Source: Collimonas silvisoli
GTDB taxonomy: Bacteria > Pseudomonadota > Gammaproteobacteria > Burkholderiales > Burkholderiaceae_D
Reading direction: 5' to 3'
Assembly: GCF_018305005.1 (NCBI RefSeq)
Contig: NZ_JAGQEG010000024.1
Span: 1 to 64,000, forward strand
Length of the DNA: 64,000 nucleotides
This document shows positions 1 through 8,595 of this stretch, one piece after another (position 1 is the stretch's first letter; each line of letters starts with the position of its first letter). Position numbers and translations under genes: made by a program. A model generated the notes under the pieces. The model was given only the letters and a program-made list of their open reading frames with translations, made no database searches and was not told the origin of the DNA.

Positions 1-292
1 CGTCTTTGCGCAACGCCGCAGCCATCAAATACTCAGGCGGCTGAATCGTCCAGATATCACGAAGAAAAGGCGTTACCATTTCTGGGCTTGCGCAGACTTT
101 AAGCCATGTCCCCGGAACCGTTAAGCTACTGGATAGCTCGCGCAAAGCTTGCGTATCGAAATTGGTTACTACATGGCGCTCGAGGTGGTCGGGCGCGCCT
201 AAGTCAATTTTGTATCCATACGTCTGATTTACGGGACGAGGTTTCCCCCTCGTAAGGGTCCATCCTCGCGCCCATGCTTCTGCAGTGGCCAT
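1..292 (-). CDS. GNAT-like N-acetyltransferase, N-terminal part (cut by window edge)
   Basis: An open frame on the minus strand begins at an ATG (position 292) and runs off the left edge with no stop, giving 97 visible residues. The start reads MATAEAWARGW, then a TRGKPRPV stretch and a TWLKVCASPE motif. From memory this layout resembles the region preceding the acetyl-CoA fold in some bacterial GNAT proteins, but the fold itself lies outside the window. There is no clear Shine-Dalgarno sequence. The IS1182-family element ends only about 70 bases upstream of the start, so the native promoter may have been displaced. The frame is supported by protein-like composition only; the family call is tentative. 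Confidence 0.4.
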   Translation of the reverse strand, partial: MATAEAWARGWTLTRGKPRPVNQTYGYKIDLGAPDHLERHVVTNFDTQALRELSSSLTVPGTWLKVCASPEMVTPFLRDIWTIQPPEYLMAAALRKD

Positions 293-361
293 CTGGTTAA
301 ACGCGCACTGACTATTTTCCAATGTTGTTCTCCATTTGCAAAAAGACGACCGACCGCAATT

Positions 362-381
362 GGCCCAGAGTGTGTAAAAAC
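362..381 (+). repeat. IS1182-family left terminal inverted repeat
   Basis: This 20-bp end reads GGCCCAGAGTGTGTAAAAAC. It pairs with the reverse complement of 2264-2283 with a single mismatch (G versus C at position 9). Confidence 0.8.
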
Positions 382-564
382 ATAAAAATTCGTTGGCACG
401 ATCAATAACATGTTCAACGACCGCCATCCACGCCACAAGAGCGGTTTATTCTGACCAGTTTTTCCGGCTGCGGCACGAAATATTTTTTGAGTGGCAGTCT
501 AAAAACCACTGCAATGCGCTCCAAATCGCGTTCAATTTCACAGCAAAAAGAGCCCTTCAGGCCC

Positions 565-721
565 TAATGCCGTTCAGTTAGGCGGCACAAATTCCCCGTT
601 GCGTCATTCCCGCGAACGCGGGAATCCATTTTCGCCGCCATACTCAGCAACCTGGATTCCCGCGTTCGCGGGAATGACGGGGCTGCCATATGAGGGAATT
701 GCCCCTAACTGAACGGCATTA
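565..721. mobile_element. 157-bp MITE-like element nested in the IS
   Basis: A non-coding 157-bp block has perfect 18-bp terminal inverted repeats (565-582 and 704-721, TAATGCCGTTCAGTTAGG at each end read inwards). It is flanked by a perfect 12-bp direct repeat, CCCTTCAGGCCC, at 553-564 and 722-733. The right copy of that repeat contains the stop codon of the transposase gene. The simplest reading is that a small non-autonomous element inserted at the 3' end of the transposase gene and duplicated 12 bases. Removing it restores a continuous IS sequence. Its own transposase source is not visible here. Confidence 0.65.
602..679. repeat. Inner inverted repeat with dRS3-like arms
   Basis: Two perfect 27-bp arms (602-628 and 653-679) face each other across 24 bp. 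Each arm is itself palindromic and matches ATTCCC-N8-GGGAAT, the pattern used to define dRS3 repeats in Neisseria. Similar arms are common in other proteobacterial genomes. The block sits inside the MITE-like element and could form a strong cruciform or RNA hairpin. Confidence 0.75.
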
Positions 722-725
722 CCCT

Positions 726-2156
726 TCAGGCCCGAATTTCCCGCATCAATCGGCCGACGCCCAATATCTGCATTACACGCTTCAAATTGTACGCAAGTAC
801 ATGCAGACTCATCTCGGTTTTGACCCGTTTCAACGTCTTCGTCAAGAAGTGCGCCGATCCCATCCACAACTTGATCGTCCCGAACGGGTGCTCGACGGTT
901 TGGCGTCGAATTCGCATCGCATCTGGAAAGTGATCCAGGCGCGATTGCATGGCTTCGAGTACAGCCTCGTCCTCCCAGCGCGTAACACGTCGCTCTTTAC
1001 CCTGCGTGCATTTCTCCTTGATGGCGCAATTATGGCAGTCTGAATACCAGTAACGATGGAGGGTCAATCCGCGCACAGTAGTGGTCGTGCGCCTGATCAG
1101 CGGTTGACCCGCCGGACAGCGATACTCATCGTTCTGCGCGTCGTAAATGAAATCGTCCTTGCCGAATCGCCCGTTTGCAGTGCCGCCGGAGGTGTTGGAC
1201 TTGGCAACAATGACGGTAATGCCGGCTTTGTCGCACGCCAGAATTTCTTCGCTTTTGAAGTAGCCCCGGTCTGCAATCGCGGTCAACTTCTCGGTTCCAA
1301 TGGCAGTACGTGCTTGTTCGGCCATGGAGGACAATTGGTCCCGGTCCGAGCCTACGTTGGTGACCTCGTGTTCAACAATGATGTGGTGTTTCGCATCGAC
1401 TGCCGTCTGGACGTTGTAGCCGACCATCCCGGTTCCGCGCGTCTTCATGGAGCGGGAATCAGGGTCGGTCAGGGAAATCTGCCCATCTGGCGCATCCTTG
1501 AGCTGGACCTCGATTTCCTTGAGTGCCTGCATTTGCTTCTTGAGGGCGGCAATCTTGTCTTGCAAGCGTACGGTTCTCAATTGCGCTACTTCGGGTTCTT
1601 GACGATCGGCGGTGTCGAGGGCCGTGAGATATTGATTGATGCTTGTTTCAATCTCCTGCATCCGCCGTTGCATTTTATCTGTGGTGAAATTCCGGTCACG
1701 ATTGTTGACTGCCTTGAACTTGCTACCGTCGATGGTAACGAGTGCGTCGGAGAACAGGTCAAGCTTCTTGCATAGCATCACAAACTCACGAGACGCATTG
1801 CGAATCGCCTTGCCATTGTCTTTACGAAAGTCGGCAATGGTCTTGAAGTCGGGCGCCAATCGACCGGTCAGCCACATCAGTTCAACGTTGCGTTGCGCTT
1901 CCCGCTCAAGACGTCGACTGGATTGGATGCGGTTGAGGTAGCCGTAGATGTAAATCTTCAAAAGCATTGCAGGATGATACGAAGGCCTGCCAGTTTCCGC
2001 TGGAACGACGCCACCAAATCCGAGCTTGGCCAGATCCAGTTCGTCGACGAACACATCGACGACGCGCACCGGATTGTGTTCGGTGATGTAGTCATCCAAG
2101 TGTTCGGGGAGCAGCATGCCTTGGGTGCGATGTTCTCCCTGAATAAAGCGCTTCAT
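726..2156 (-). CDS. IS1182-family transposase
   Basis: This 476-residue protein matches the IS1182 group of DDE transposases. The N-terminus (about 1-100) carries the YHPAMLLKIYIYGY helical domain and a LTGRLAPDFKTIADFR segment. The centre has VTIDGSKF, which probably contains the first catalytic Asp, then a coiled segment (about 175-225) and an AIADRGYFKSEEI block with the second Asp. A cysteine cluster near YSDCHNCAIKEKC follows, and VEHPFGTIKLWMG supplies the final Glu. The reading frame is intact and full length, so the element could still be active. The stop codon lies inside the 12-bp repeat made by the MITE-like insertion, which therefore did not alter the protein. Confidence 0.9.
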   Translation of the reverse strand: MKRFIQGEHRTQGMLLPEHLDDYITEHNPVRVVDVFVDELDLAKLGFGGVVPAETGRPSYHPAMLLKIYIYGYLNRIQSSRRLEREAQRNVELMWLTGRLAPDFKTIADFRKDNGKAIRNASREFVMLCKKLDLFSDALVTIDGSKFKAVNNRDRNFTTDKMQRRMQEIETSINQYLTALDTADRQEPEVAQLRTVRLQDKIAALKKQMQALKEIEVQLKDAPDGQISLTDPDSRSMKTRGTGMVGYNVQTAVDAKHHIIVEHEVTNVGSDRDQLSSMAEQARTAIGTEKLTAIADRGYFKSEEILACDKAGITVIVAKSNTSGGTANGRFGKDDFIYDAQNDEYRCPAGQPLIRRTTTTVRGLTLHRYWYSDCHNCAIKEKCTQGKERRVTRWEDEAVLEAMQSRLDHFPDAMRIRRQTVEHPFGTIKLWMGSAHFLTKTLKRVKTEMSLHVLAYNLKRVMQILGVGRLMREIRA

Positions 2157-2263
2157 CTAGCTACCCCGCCGTTTGATGAGATAGCCAAATAACGTTTCGG
2201 GATTGATTACGTTTACACTGATGGCCGGAAAACGGTGAAAATATGATTCCCAAGGAGCGTCGC

Positions 2264-2283
2264 GTTTTTACACAGTCTGGGCC
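2264..2283 (-). repeat. IS1182-family right terminal inverted repeat
   Basis: On the minus strand this reads GGCCCAGACTGTGTAAAAAC, matching the left end at 19 of 20 bases. It lies about 110 bp upstream of the transposase start codon. Confidence 0.8.
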
Positions 2284-2395
2284 GGACTAGGTCATTCGCG
2301 AAAGCCAGAATTCGACCCACAGCGGCCTTTCGAATTTCCGTAGAGCGGACCTTCACGTGGAGCAAATCGGCATTTTCTCCACGTGCTGCGGCAGG

Positions 2396-3082
2396 CTAGC
2401 GGTAGTTAGTGCCATTGTTCATATCAATGACTTCACCGTTGATAAATGTCGGTGCATCAGTCGCGAGCCAGCAAACTGTTGCTGCCACTTCTTCTGCGGA
2501 ACAGAATCGCTGACTGATTGTGGCTGCCTTCAAGCGGGTCTTTCTATCTTCAGGAATGTTCTTCATCATTTCCGTCTCCACGGGGCCCGGTGCCACCGAG
2601 TTAGCGACCACGCCTCTCGGTCCATAGGTTCGTGCGAGGGAGCGCATGGCATTCATGATCCCGGCCTTTGAAATACCGTACCAAATGTCTGGATGGCCAA
2701 TTTCTCCTGCAATTGACCCCATGCTGACGATCCGGCCGCCGCTGCTGTTGGCCATTTGTTCGGCCAAGCGAACGCTAAGCCGCACGGCAGAGATCAGGTT
2801 TACATTGAGCATGTGTAGAATCTCGTCGCTGCAATAATCGCTCGCCGTCTTCGCGTTCATGATTCCAGCGTTATTGATTAATACGTCTGGTGTTCCGATC
2901 TTGTCGACAATCCGTATTGTCTGTTCGAAATCTGAAACATCTGCCGTCCAGGAGATGATCCCTTCTGGAGGCGAGGAGATTCCGGATCTGGATAAGACAT
3001 GAACTTCGTATCCTCTGCTCAAGAGATTTTTCGCTATTTCGAGTCCGATTCCTCGATTGCCGCCTGTAATAATCGCTTTCAT
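2396..3082 (-). CDS. SDR-family NAD(P)-dependent oxidoreductase
   Basis: This 228-residue classical short-chain dehydrogenase has the cofactor motif TGGNRGIG at residues 7-14, the structural NNAG motif near residue 70, Ser in the IVSMGSIAG strand, and the catalytic YGISK (Tyr-x-x-x-Lys). The C-terminus carries the SVAPGPVETEM loop and ends NGEVIDMNNG, as in FabG-like reductases. It is slightly shorter than typical FabG proteins (about 245 aa), mostly at the C-terminus. The ATG follows AAGAAAAAA, a modest ribosome site. It is isolated between the IS and the permease pair, and nothing nearby reveals the substrate. Confidence 0.85.
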   Translation of the reverse strand: MKAIITGGNRGIGLEIAKNLLSRGYEVHVLSRSGISSPPEGIISWTADVSDFEQTIRIVDKIGTPDVLINNAGIMNAKTASDYCSDEILHMLNVNLISAVRLSVRLAEQMANSSGGRIVSMGSIAGEIGHPDIWYGISKAGIMNAMRSLARTYGPRGVVANSVAPGPVETEMMKNIPEDRKTRLKAATISQRFCSAEEVAATVCWLATDAPTFINGEVIDMNNGTNYR

Positions 3083-3365
3083 TTTTTTCTTAAGTTATTA
3101 ATGGTTGAATTCGTGGTGCCCTTGAACTTGCGCTTTTGCTTGCAGCGCAGGCCCAGTTTGAATTGATAGCTGACCGCTAGCCATCGTTGGCGAGAAACGC
3201 GCAAGATCATTGCTGCACTGAACGGATGCATATCGGAGGCCGCCGTGTGTCGCAACTTTTACGCTAAACGTATCACGCCAATGGAGACTTTGGTTCGTGT
3301 CGGTCGGCCTTGCGCACGACACCGCTACGGCCGGGATCTTTGCGGTTTCCGAAATGAACAATACG

Positions 3366-4184
3366 CTAGCAGACTTTGCCTTGATGGCGCGGCGCCGACG
3401 CGGCGCGCAGTGACAATACTAGGCCAGCTACAATGATGAGTGCTCCGATCAAAATGGGGCCACGCAGTGGCTCTCCCAATGCAAGCGCCGAGGCCGCCAT
3501 GCCGAATAGCGGGGAAAGCGCACCCAACATCAGCGCTTTTACGCCCATCTGCGCCACGACCCAGTTGAACAGCGCAACGCCGACGATGCTCACCAGCAGT
3601 CCGTGGTATATCGCCTGCAACCAGAGTGCACTCGTCGGTTGTTCGAAGGTCCCCATTCCGAAGAGCGCCAGATAAGGTAACGCGCAGCTCAGCGACAGCA
3701 CCTGCACCAGTGCCACCACATCCAGTGGCGTCGTCTTCCAAGCCTTGTTCAGCACCAGATACCATGCCCACATGAAGGCCGAGAGCACAAACAGCAGGTC
3801 ACCGCGCCATGCGCCGGCCGACGTCACCGCGTCAGGAGATCGCACGCTGTCGATGCCAATCAAGCCCAGTCCGCCCAACAACAACAGCATTCCGAACAGT
3901 GAGAAGCGCTCCGGGCGCTTCAAGGCGAAGCGGCTGATCAACGCCCCGAACAACGGTGTGAGCGCAGGATGAATCAAGGCCCCATGCGAAGCCGGCGCGA
4001 AATTGACGCCGCCGATCAAAATCAGACTGAACAATGGACCCGACAGCAAAAACAACAAGAGCGCACGGCGCCAGCCGATGCCACAAGCATCGGCCAGGCC
4101 GAGTTGAAAACCATAGCGAGAGACTACCGGCTGGATGCCCCAGATTAGAGCAACCAATATGCCATACAACAGAGGTGCGCTCAT
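3366..4184 (-). CDS. EamA/DMT-family permease
   Basis: This 272-residue inner-membrane protein is highly hydrophobic, with about ten predicted helices in two EamA-like halves (WGIQPVVSRYGF in the first; FNWVVAQMGVKALMLGALSPLFGM and the GEPLRGPILIGALIIVAGL hairpin in the second). The family exports or imports small metabolites and the substrate cannot be read from sequence. Its ATG lies four bases after the stop of the DUF1445 gene, so the two are almost certainly co-transcribed and probably translationally coupled. Transport of the substrate or product of that putative hydro-lyase is a reasonable inference. Confidence 0.85.
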   Translation of the reverse strand: MSAPLLYGILVALIWGIQPVVSRYGFQLGLADACGIGWRRALLLFLLSGPLFSLILIGGVNFAPASHGALIHPALTPLFGALISRFALKRPERFSLFGMLLLLGGLGLIGIDSVRSPDAVTSAGAWRGDLLFVLSAFMWAWYLVLNKAWKTTPLDVVALVQVLSLSCALPYLALFGMGTFEQPTSALWLQAIYHGLLVSIVGVALFNWVVAQMGVKALMLGALSPLFGMAASALALGEPLRGPILIGALIIVAGLVLSLRAASAPRHQGKVC

Positions 4185-4188
4185 GGCT

Positions 4189-5004
4189 CTATAGCACCGC
4201 GTAGTCGATGTTGAGCTGATCGGTGATCAGCATGTACCCCGGTGCATGAGTGATACACACAGAGGGTTTGGCCTGCAGCAGCGCTACCTGCGGGGTGGCG
4301 CCACAGGCCCAGAACACAGGAAGTTCGTCGGCGGCCACCGTGACGGCTTCTCCGAAATCGGGGCAGCCCAGGTCGGTAATGCCGATTTGCGCCGGATCGC
4401 CGATGTGCACCGGGGCACCATGCACGCCCGGAAAGCGTGAAGTGATCTGAATGGCGCGAATGGCGTCGGCCGCCTTCAGCGGGCGCATGGTGACCACCAT
4501 GTCTCCGCCAAATTTGCCCGCCGACTGGGTCTGGATGCTGGTGCGGTACATCGGCACGTTGCGTCCCTCGTCGATATGACGAATGGCAATGCCGGCGTCG
4601 AGAAGCGTATGTTCGAACGTGAAGGAGCAACCGATGGCAAAGGTCACCAGATCGTCGCGCCAAAACTCGGAGATGTCGCATACCTCGGCCTTGTATTGAC
4701 CGCTTTCGAAGATGCGATAGCGCGGCACGTCACGGCGCAGATCGATGTCGGCGCCCATGGAAGTCAGCGTGAATTCACCTGGTTCGCTCACCGCCAGCAC
4801 CGGACAGGGCTTCGGGTTGCGTTGGGCGAAGCGAAGAAAGTCCGCAGCCTCGGCATCCGGCAGCATGACAAGATTGACCTGAACGTGGCGCGCCGCCAAG
4901 CCTGCCGTAGGGCGATCCCAGGATCCGTTTCGTATCAGGCGGCGACAATCGGCGGCGCTAGAGTGGGCATGCAGGGCGGGATGTTGAGACGATACGGGTG
5001 ACAT
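4189..5004 (-). CDS. DUF1445 putative hydro-lyase (D-glutamate cyclase-like family)
   Basis: This 271-residue cytoplasmic protein shows the signature features of the DUF1445/YcsI family: an [15 protein letters not shown] start, [10 protein letters not shown], the [17 protein letters not shown] core, and [23 protein letters not shown] near the C-terminus. Family members are annotated as hydro-lyases, and the mammalian relative is a D-glutamate cyclase; the bacterial substrate is unproven. It leads a two-gene operon with the DMT permease and diverges from a LysR gene across about 108 AT-rich bases, the usual layout of a LysR-controlled operon. Confidence 0.85.
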   Translation of the reverse strand: MSPVSSQHPALHAHSSAADCRRLIRNGSWDRPTAGLAARHVQVNLVMLPDAEAADFLRFAQRNPKPCPVLAVSEPGEFTLTSMGADIDLRRDVPRYRIFESGQYKAEVCDISEFWRDDLVTFAIGCSFTFEHTLLDAGIAIRHIDEGRNVPMYRTSIQTQSAGKFGGDMVVTMRPLKAADAIRAIQITSRFPGVHGAPVHIGDPAQIGITDLGCPDFGEAVTVAADELPVFWACGATPQVALLQAKPSVCITHAPGYMLITDQLNIDYAVL

Positions 5005-5112
5005 GGGTGTTCTCCAGAAAAGAATGGTGAGTATTTCTAGAAAAAATTGTATGCTCGTAACATAATTAAAGATAATTACAATTTAAATGTATCTTGATAA
5101 ATAATATTGATC
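5005..5112. promoter_or_regulatory. Divergent LysR/hydro-lyase promoter region
   Basis: This 108-bp AT-rich spacer, clearly richer in A/T than its flanks, separates the DUF1445 start from the LysR start. It contains runs such as TAATTAAAGATAATTACAATTTAAA, suited to two back-to-back promoters and a LysR site. I could not assign exact boxes. Confidence 0.4.
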
Positions 5113-6042
5113 ATGCGACCTAGCCTGCAACAGCTGGAAAGTTTTTATTGGGTGGCCCGTTTGGGCAGCGTACATGCCGCAGCACGTCACCAGAATTTGA
5201 CGCAGCCGGCCGTGACTGCGCGCTTGCGCGATCTGGAGGAAGTCGTTGGAGACCAGTTGTTCGATCGAGGCGGTTACAAGCTAGAGCTGAAATCGCAGGC
5301 ACGCGAATTGTTCGAACTGGCAGAGCAGATTCTGACGTTGGCCGATCATTTTTCTGGCGCCATGGATACCGGAGCGCCTGGCTTGGGCCTGCTGCGCCTG
5401 GGCGCCAACGAATCGTCAGCTATGATAGGTCTACCTACTTTTCTATCCCGCACGCGTGAGCAGTTTGCTGGCCTGAGAGTGCAACTGCATGTCGACATCG
5501 GCAGCGAATTAAGCCGCAAGCTCAACGCGCGCGAATTGGACATGGCCATCCTCAGCAGTCCAGTGTCGGCAGCACACATTGTCGATGAAGCGTTGGGCAG
5601 CGTCGACCTGCAATGGATCGCACCATCGTCATTTCATCCTGCATCCGACCCGGCTACACCGCAGGACTTTGCCGCATTGACTGTGCTTAGCCTGCCGGCG
5701 CCGTCGTCGTTACATTCGGCTACTGTCAACTGGTTCGGCGCGCATAGGATGCGGCTTCCGAGTGGAGGAACCTGCAACTCGATGGCTCTAATCATCAAGT
5801 TGGTCGCAGCTGGCCATGGCATTGCGTTGGTGCCCGGGCCGGTGGCGCGGGAAGCCCGCGACACCGGAGCAGTGAAGCTGTTGAAAGTCCGCCCCGCAGC
5901 ACCGGTAATCGATTATTACGTTTCTTATCTGCAGGAACTGGCACCGGTCGCGCGGGAAAAGTTGGTGCCGTTGGCAAGAAAAGTATTTAGTGAGTGCGGG
6001 TTGATTTGTACGCAGCGCAAGAAGCGGGTTCCGGTTATCTGA
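5113..6042 (+). CDS. LysR-family transcriptional regulator
   Basis: This 309-residue protein has the winged helix-turn-helix at residues 2-60 (SLQQLESFYWVARLGSVHAAARHQNLTQPAVTARLRDLE) and a type-2 periplasmic-binding effector domain from about 90 to 295. I use the ATG at 5113 rather than the in-frame TTG six bases upstream, because family proteins begin right before this helix. It is divergent from the hydro-lyase/permease operon and is the natural candidate for its regulator, with a metabolite of that pathway as inducer. The C-terminal tail is basic (TQRKKRVPVI). Confidence 0.85.
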   Translation: MRPSLQQLESFYWVARLGSVHAAARHQNLTQPAVTARLRDLEEVVGDQLFDRGGYKLELKSQARELFELAEQILTLADHFSGAMDTGAPGLGLLRLGANESSAMIGLPTFLSRTREQFAGLRVQLHVDIGSELSRKLNARELDMAILSSPVSAAHIVDEALGSVDLQWIAPSSFHPASDPATPQDFAALTVLSLPAPSSLHSATVNWFGAHRMRLPSGGTCNSMALIIKLVAAGHGIALVPGPVAREARDTGAVKLLKVRPAAPVIDYYVSYLQELAPVAREKLVPLARKVFSECGLICTQRKKRVPVI

Positions 6043-6153
6043 TAAGACAAAGATATATGTCGGCTTCTTGGATGTCCATCACATACTTGGTGTCGAAACG
6101 AGTGACGACTTTGGACTTGTGTCGCGCTTTGCCCATCTGGGCGGCACACCGCC

Positions 6154-6192
6154 AATAAAAAGCGGTGGCGGCCCATGAGGACCAGCCACCGC
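6154..6192 (-). terminator. Rho-independent terminator of the arabinofuranosidase gene
   Basis: A perfect 8-bp stem (6162-6169 GCGGTGGC and 6185-6192 GCCACCGC) is followed, reading the minus strand, by a T-rich run (TTTTTATT) at 6161-6154. It lies 56 bases past the stop codon of the GH54 gene. Confidence 0.75.
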
Positions 6193-6247
6193 GTCTTGGT
6201 TTAGTTCAACTGGACATTAGTCGAATCCATTCTTCATAAAAGAATAG

Positions 6248-7750
6248 TTATTGCAGCTGCCATTGTTGGCAAGCATTATTGAGCCAGTCCCATTGCTGGA
6301 TATTGGTCGTGTCGGCTGTGCCACAGTTGGAAACATCCAACACCTTTCCGCTATTGCGCGAGGTCAAGCGGAACCAGGGAGCGGTGGTCGTTGTTACCTG
6401 CCATTGCTGACTGGTGCTACTGCTGCAGGTATTTTGGATCACGTTGCCGCCATTGGCTTTGGAAGATCCGCTGACATCCAGGCACATGCCACTGTGCTCG
6501 CTATAAATACTGGCGTATCCGTTGCCCAAGTCCACCATTTGCCAATTCTGCCAAGCAAACCCATTGCATGTGTAGAGGTCGACATTGCTACCCGCACTGG
6601 TATTGGGTTGCTGAACGTCCACGCACTTGCTGCTGTTTTGGTTGACGAGTTTTTTATAAGAACTCAGGGCATTTCCGCTGTAACCCGCTGCAACGATATT
6701 GGCCTGCACGGCGTTTTCGGTCGCATCAGAAGGCTTGCCTTTTGTCATTGCGCCTTCATAGAAATTACCGACTGCCACCTTGCTGTTGTCGCCGCCAATA
6801 CCCAAAATAATGGCACCTTCTTTGTGGAAAGGCACATATCCTGGCGTAGTAGGTAGCGGCCCCGCATAATCGGTTTTTAACGCGCCAGTTTGGGCATCGC
6901 CATCCCTAATGGAATATGTCGTGGCGTCTTGTTTAATCATGGCCGTGACAAAAGTGGTATTGCGGCCAGTATTATTCGTATTGCTTCCGTTGCCGCCCAG
7001 GAATAGACCATTTTCAAGGTCTGCCATGACCCAGGGGCCGGATCCGGTACATGCGAACCAGCACAGCGTGCCAAAGTAGACCGCATTCATGTGTCCATTG
7101 CCAGTATCAAGGTTATTTGTCTCGGCATTACCATAATCAAAGCAGCAACCATTATTCACATGGGTAGCACTGGTAACCATGTATACGCCTTCTGATGCGC
7201 TGCCGGTTGCAATGCCTGTGGTGTTGTTACGCCGATACCCGACGCCCGCGGAGATATAGACCGCATACGCAGACTTTCCGCCTATCGTCACCTTCAATGC
7301 GGTGGCACTGCCTGTGATGTCTGCGCTACCGTTCCCCCTGGCCGGCGCAACAGTCAAGTGATTTCCATTTGCGCTCTGGTCATAGATCGTTTCAATGGTA
7401 CATACAGAACCTGCACAGAAAGTATCTTGTGCAGCAGCATTGGCAATACCACCGGCTGTTAAAGTACCAATATCCATGGTGGCGCCGTCAGATGCGCGCT
7501 TGACCTGATACAGCTTTCCGTTATACGCCCCACACAAGGCTCGCACTGTGCTGTGGGCCGCAGAGCACGGCGTACCTCCCGCAGCGTAAATATCACAAGT
7601 GCTTGTGGCGGCCGAAGCCTTTGGCAACAAAACCACGCTGAAAAATACGATAAACGCCAAAAGCATTAAAAAGCGATTTATTGTACCTACGGCATGCCTA
7701 TTCAACGGGCGGTGCCCATTCAACCCCAACTGCACGCAATGATTTTTCAT
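6248..7750 (-). CDS. Secreted alpha-L-arabinofuranosidase (GH54 catalytic domain) with ricin-B lectin domain
   Basis: The 500-residue precursor starts at the ATG preceded by GGAG (12 bases inside the longest frame). A basic N-terminus and hydrophobic stretch (about 24-48, ending KASA) form a signal peptide. Residues 51-358 match the GH54 catalytic domain: CDIYAAGGTPC, YDQSANGNHLT, the WVMADLENG segment with Glu246 as probable nucleophile, and IGGDNS with Asp321 as probable acid/base. Their spacing of 75 is close to that in fungal AbfB enzymes as I recall them. Residues 363-500 are a beta-trefoil with repeated QxW motifs, in place of the arabinose-binding CBM42 domain of fungal enzymes. The predicted role is release of arabinose from plant cell-wall polymers. 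Confidence 0.85.
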   Translation of the reverse strand: MKNHCVQLGLNGHRPLNRHAVGTINRFLMLLAFIVFFSVVLLPKASAATSTCDIYAAGGTPCSAAHSTVRALCGAYNGKLYQVKRASDGATMDIGTLTAGGIANAAAQDTFCAGSVCTIETIYDQSANGNHLTVAPARGNGSADITGSATALKVTIGGKSAYAVYISAGVGYRRNNTTGIATGSASEGVYMVTSATHVNNGCCFDYGNAETNNLDTGNGHMNAVYFGTLCWFACTGSGPWVMADLENGLFLGGNGSNTNNTGRNTTFVTAMIKQDATTYSIRDGDAQTGALKTDYAGPLPTTPGYVPFHKEGAIILGIGGDNSKVAVGNFYEGAMTKGKPSDATENAVQANIVAAGYSGNALSSYKKLVNQNSSKCVDVQQPNTSAGSNVDLYTCNGFAWQNWQMVDLGNGYASIYSEHSGMCLDVSGSSKANGGNVIQNTCSSSTSQQWQVTTTTAPWFRLTSRNSGKVLDVSNCGTADTTNIQQWDWLNNACQQWQLQ

Positions 7751-7998
7751 TTCAGTCTCCATAGTTATTTACTTTCATAGTTATTTACTTTGATACCATG
7801 TCTCTCGACACGCCATTCCACAGGCCATTACTTCTCAACCCGTAAAATCCATTGCGGCAAAAACGTATTGTGTTAAGTGCCTAATAATGTGAACGTCAAT
7901 GAAGTGAGGCGATGCCGGCAAACCCGCCACACCCCGGCTTGAGCGGACCGCGTCAGCTTGGTCTCAGGTGAGCGAAATACCCTTGTGTCGCCCACGGG

Positions 7999-8595
7999 TC
8001 ATACGCCATCGACGGAAGCCGGGGACGGCCGAGAAATCTGTTTCTCCGCTTCTATTCCGCCACTGATCGACCTGCGCGAGATCCGGGCTTCTGCGTGGTC
8101 AAGCGCATCTAAATATTCACCGGTAGCGGTTTTTTTCCGGCTCTGCACCAGATTCGACAGATCGGTGCTTGCTTGGCTGTCGCCCCGCTCTGCTAGCGTT
8201 TCGAGCTGCCTGACCAGACTTGCCGCGTCGGCGTTGATCTTGGTGCATTCAGACGATGCCGCATTCGGTTGCTGGATTCCCTGGCATGGCCATACCAGAT
8301 CTAGCTTGGCGCGCAAGATCTTCGCGTCTCCATCCGCGGTAGGGACCAACGGTTCCGGATCATTCAAACAGTTCGAGGCGCCCCGCCCGTATGGGTTGCT
8401 CAGCACCATGTCGGCGCAACGCAGGTTGCCTTGTGCCGCAACATCTGACGAATCCGCCATTGCCTGGAACTTGGCATCGGGCGGCGGCAATGGCATGGTG
8501 CCTTCCGACTGCCGGGCGCTTATCAGTAAGTAAAAGCACAGGCACGCCGCGGCAATCATGCAGCATCCCGGGAATACTTTTTGAGCAACAGACAT
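7999..8595 (-). CDS. Hypothetical membrane-anchored or periplasmic protein
   Basis: I do not recognise a family. The protein is 198 residues when started at MSVAQKVF, which follows GGAAAAGAAGAA; the longer frame adds 17 unlikely residues. One hydrophobic segment (about 9-27, CCMIAAACLCFYLLI) could be a signal anchor, leaving a mostly hydrophilic domain outside the membrane. That domain has five cysteines (RCADM, SNCLND, WPCQG, SECTK and one in the anchor region), suggesting disulphides, and a helical C-terminal half (ADAASLVRQLETLAERGD). It stands alone between two secreted polysaccharide-degrading enzymes. Confidence 0.5.
   Translation of the reverse strand: MSVAQKVFPGCCMIAAACLCFYLLISARQSEGTMPLPPPDAKFQAMADSSDVAAQGNLRCADMVLSNPYGRGASNCLNDPEPLVPTADGDAKILRAKLDLVWPCQGIQQPNAASSECTKINADAASLVRQLETLAERGDSQASTDLSNLVQSRKKTATGEYLDALDHAEARISRRSISGGIEAEKQISRPSPASVDGV

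Larger units (their letters stand above)
362..2283. mobile_element. IS1182-family insertion sequence
   Basis: The element is bounded by 20-bp terminal inverted repeats that match at 19 of 20 positions (362-381 and 2264-2283, beginning GGCCCAGA at each outer end). It holds one DDE transposase gene on the minus strand. The total length of about 1.92 kb includes a nested 157-bp MITE-like insertion plus a 12-bp duplication, so the parent element would be about 1.75 kb, normal for this family. I see no clear target-site duplication at the outer ends: left flank ...CGCAATT, right flank GGACTAG. The element lies between the GNAT-like gene and an SDR gene. Confidence 0.8.

Noticed and set aside
1056-1775. 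Plus-strand frame (239 codons) opposite the transposase
   Set aside because: It lies wholly inside the intact transposase gene on the other strand.
3098-3361. Minus-strand 87-codon frame just after the DMT permease stop
   Set aside because: It starts three bases after the permease stop, which is suggestive, but there is no ribosome site, composition is not protein-like, and no family is seen.
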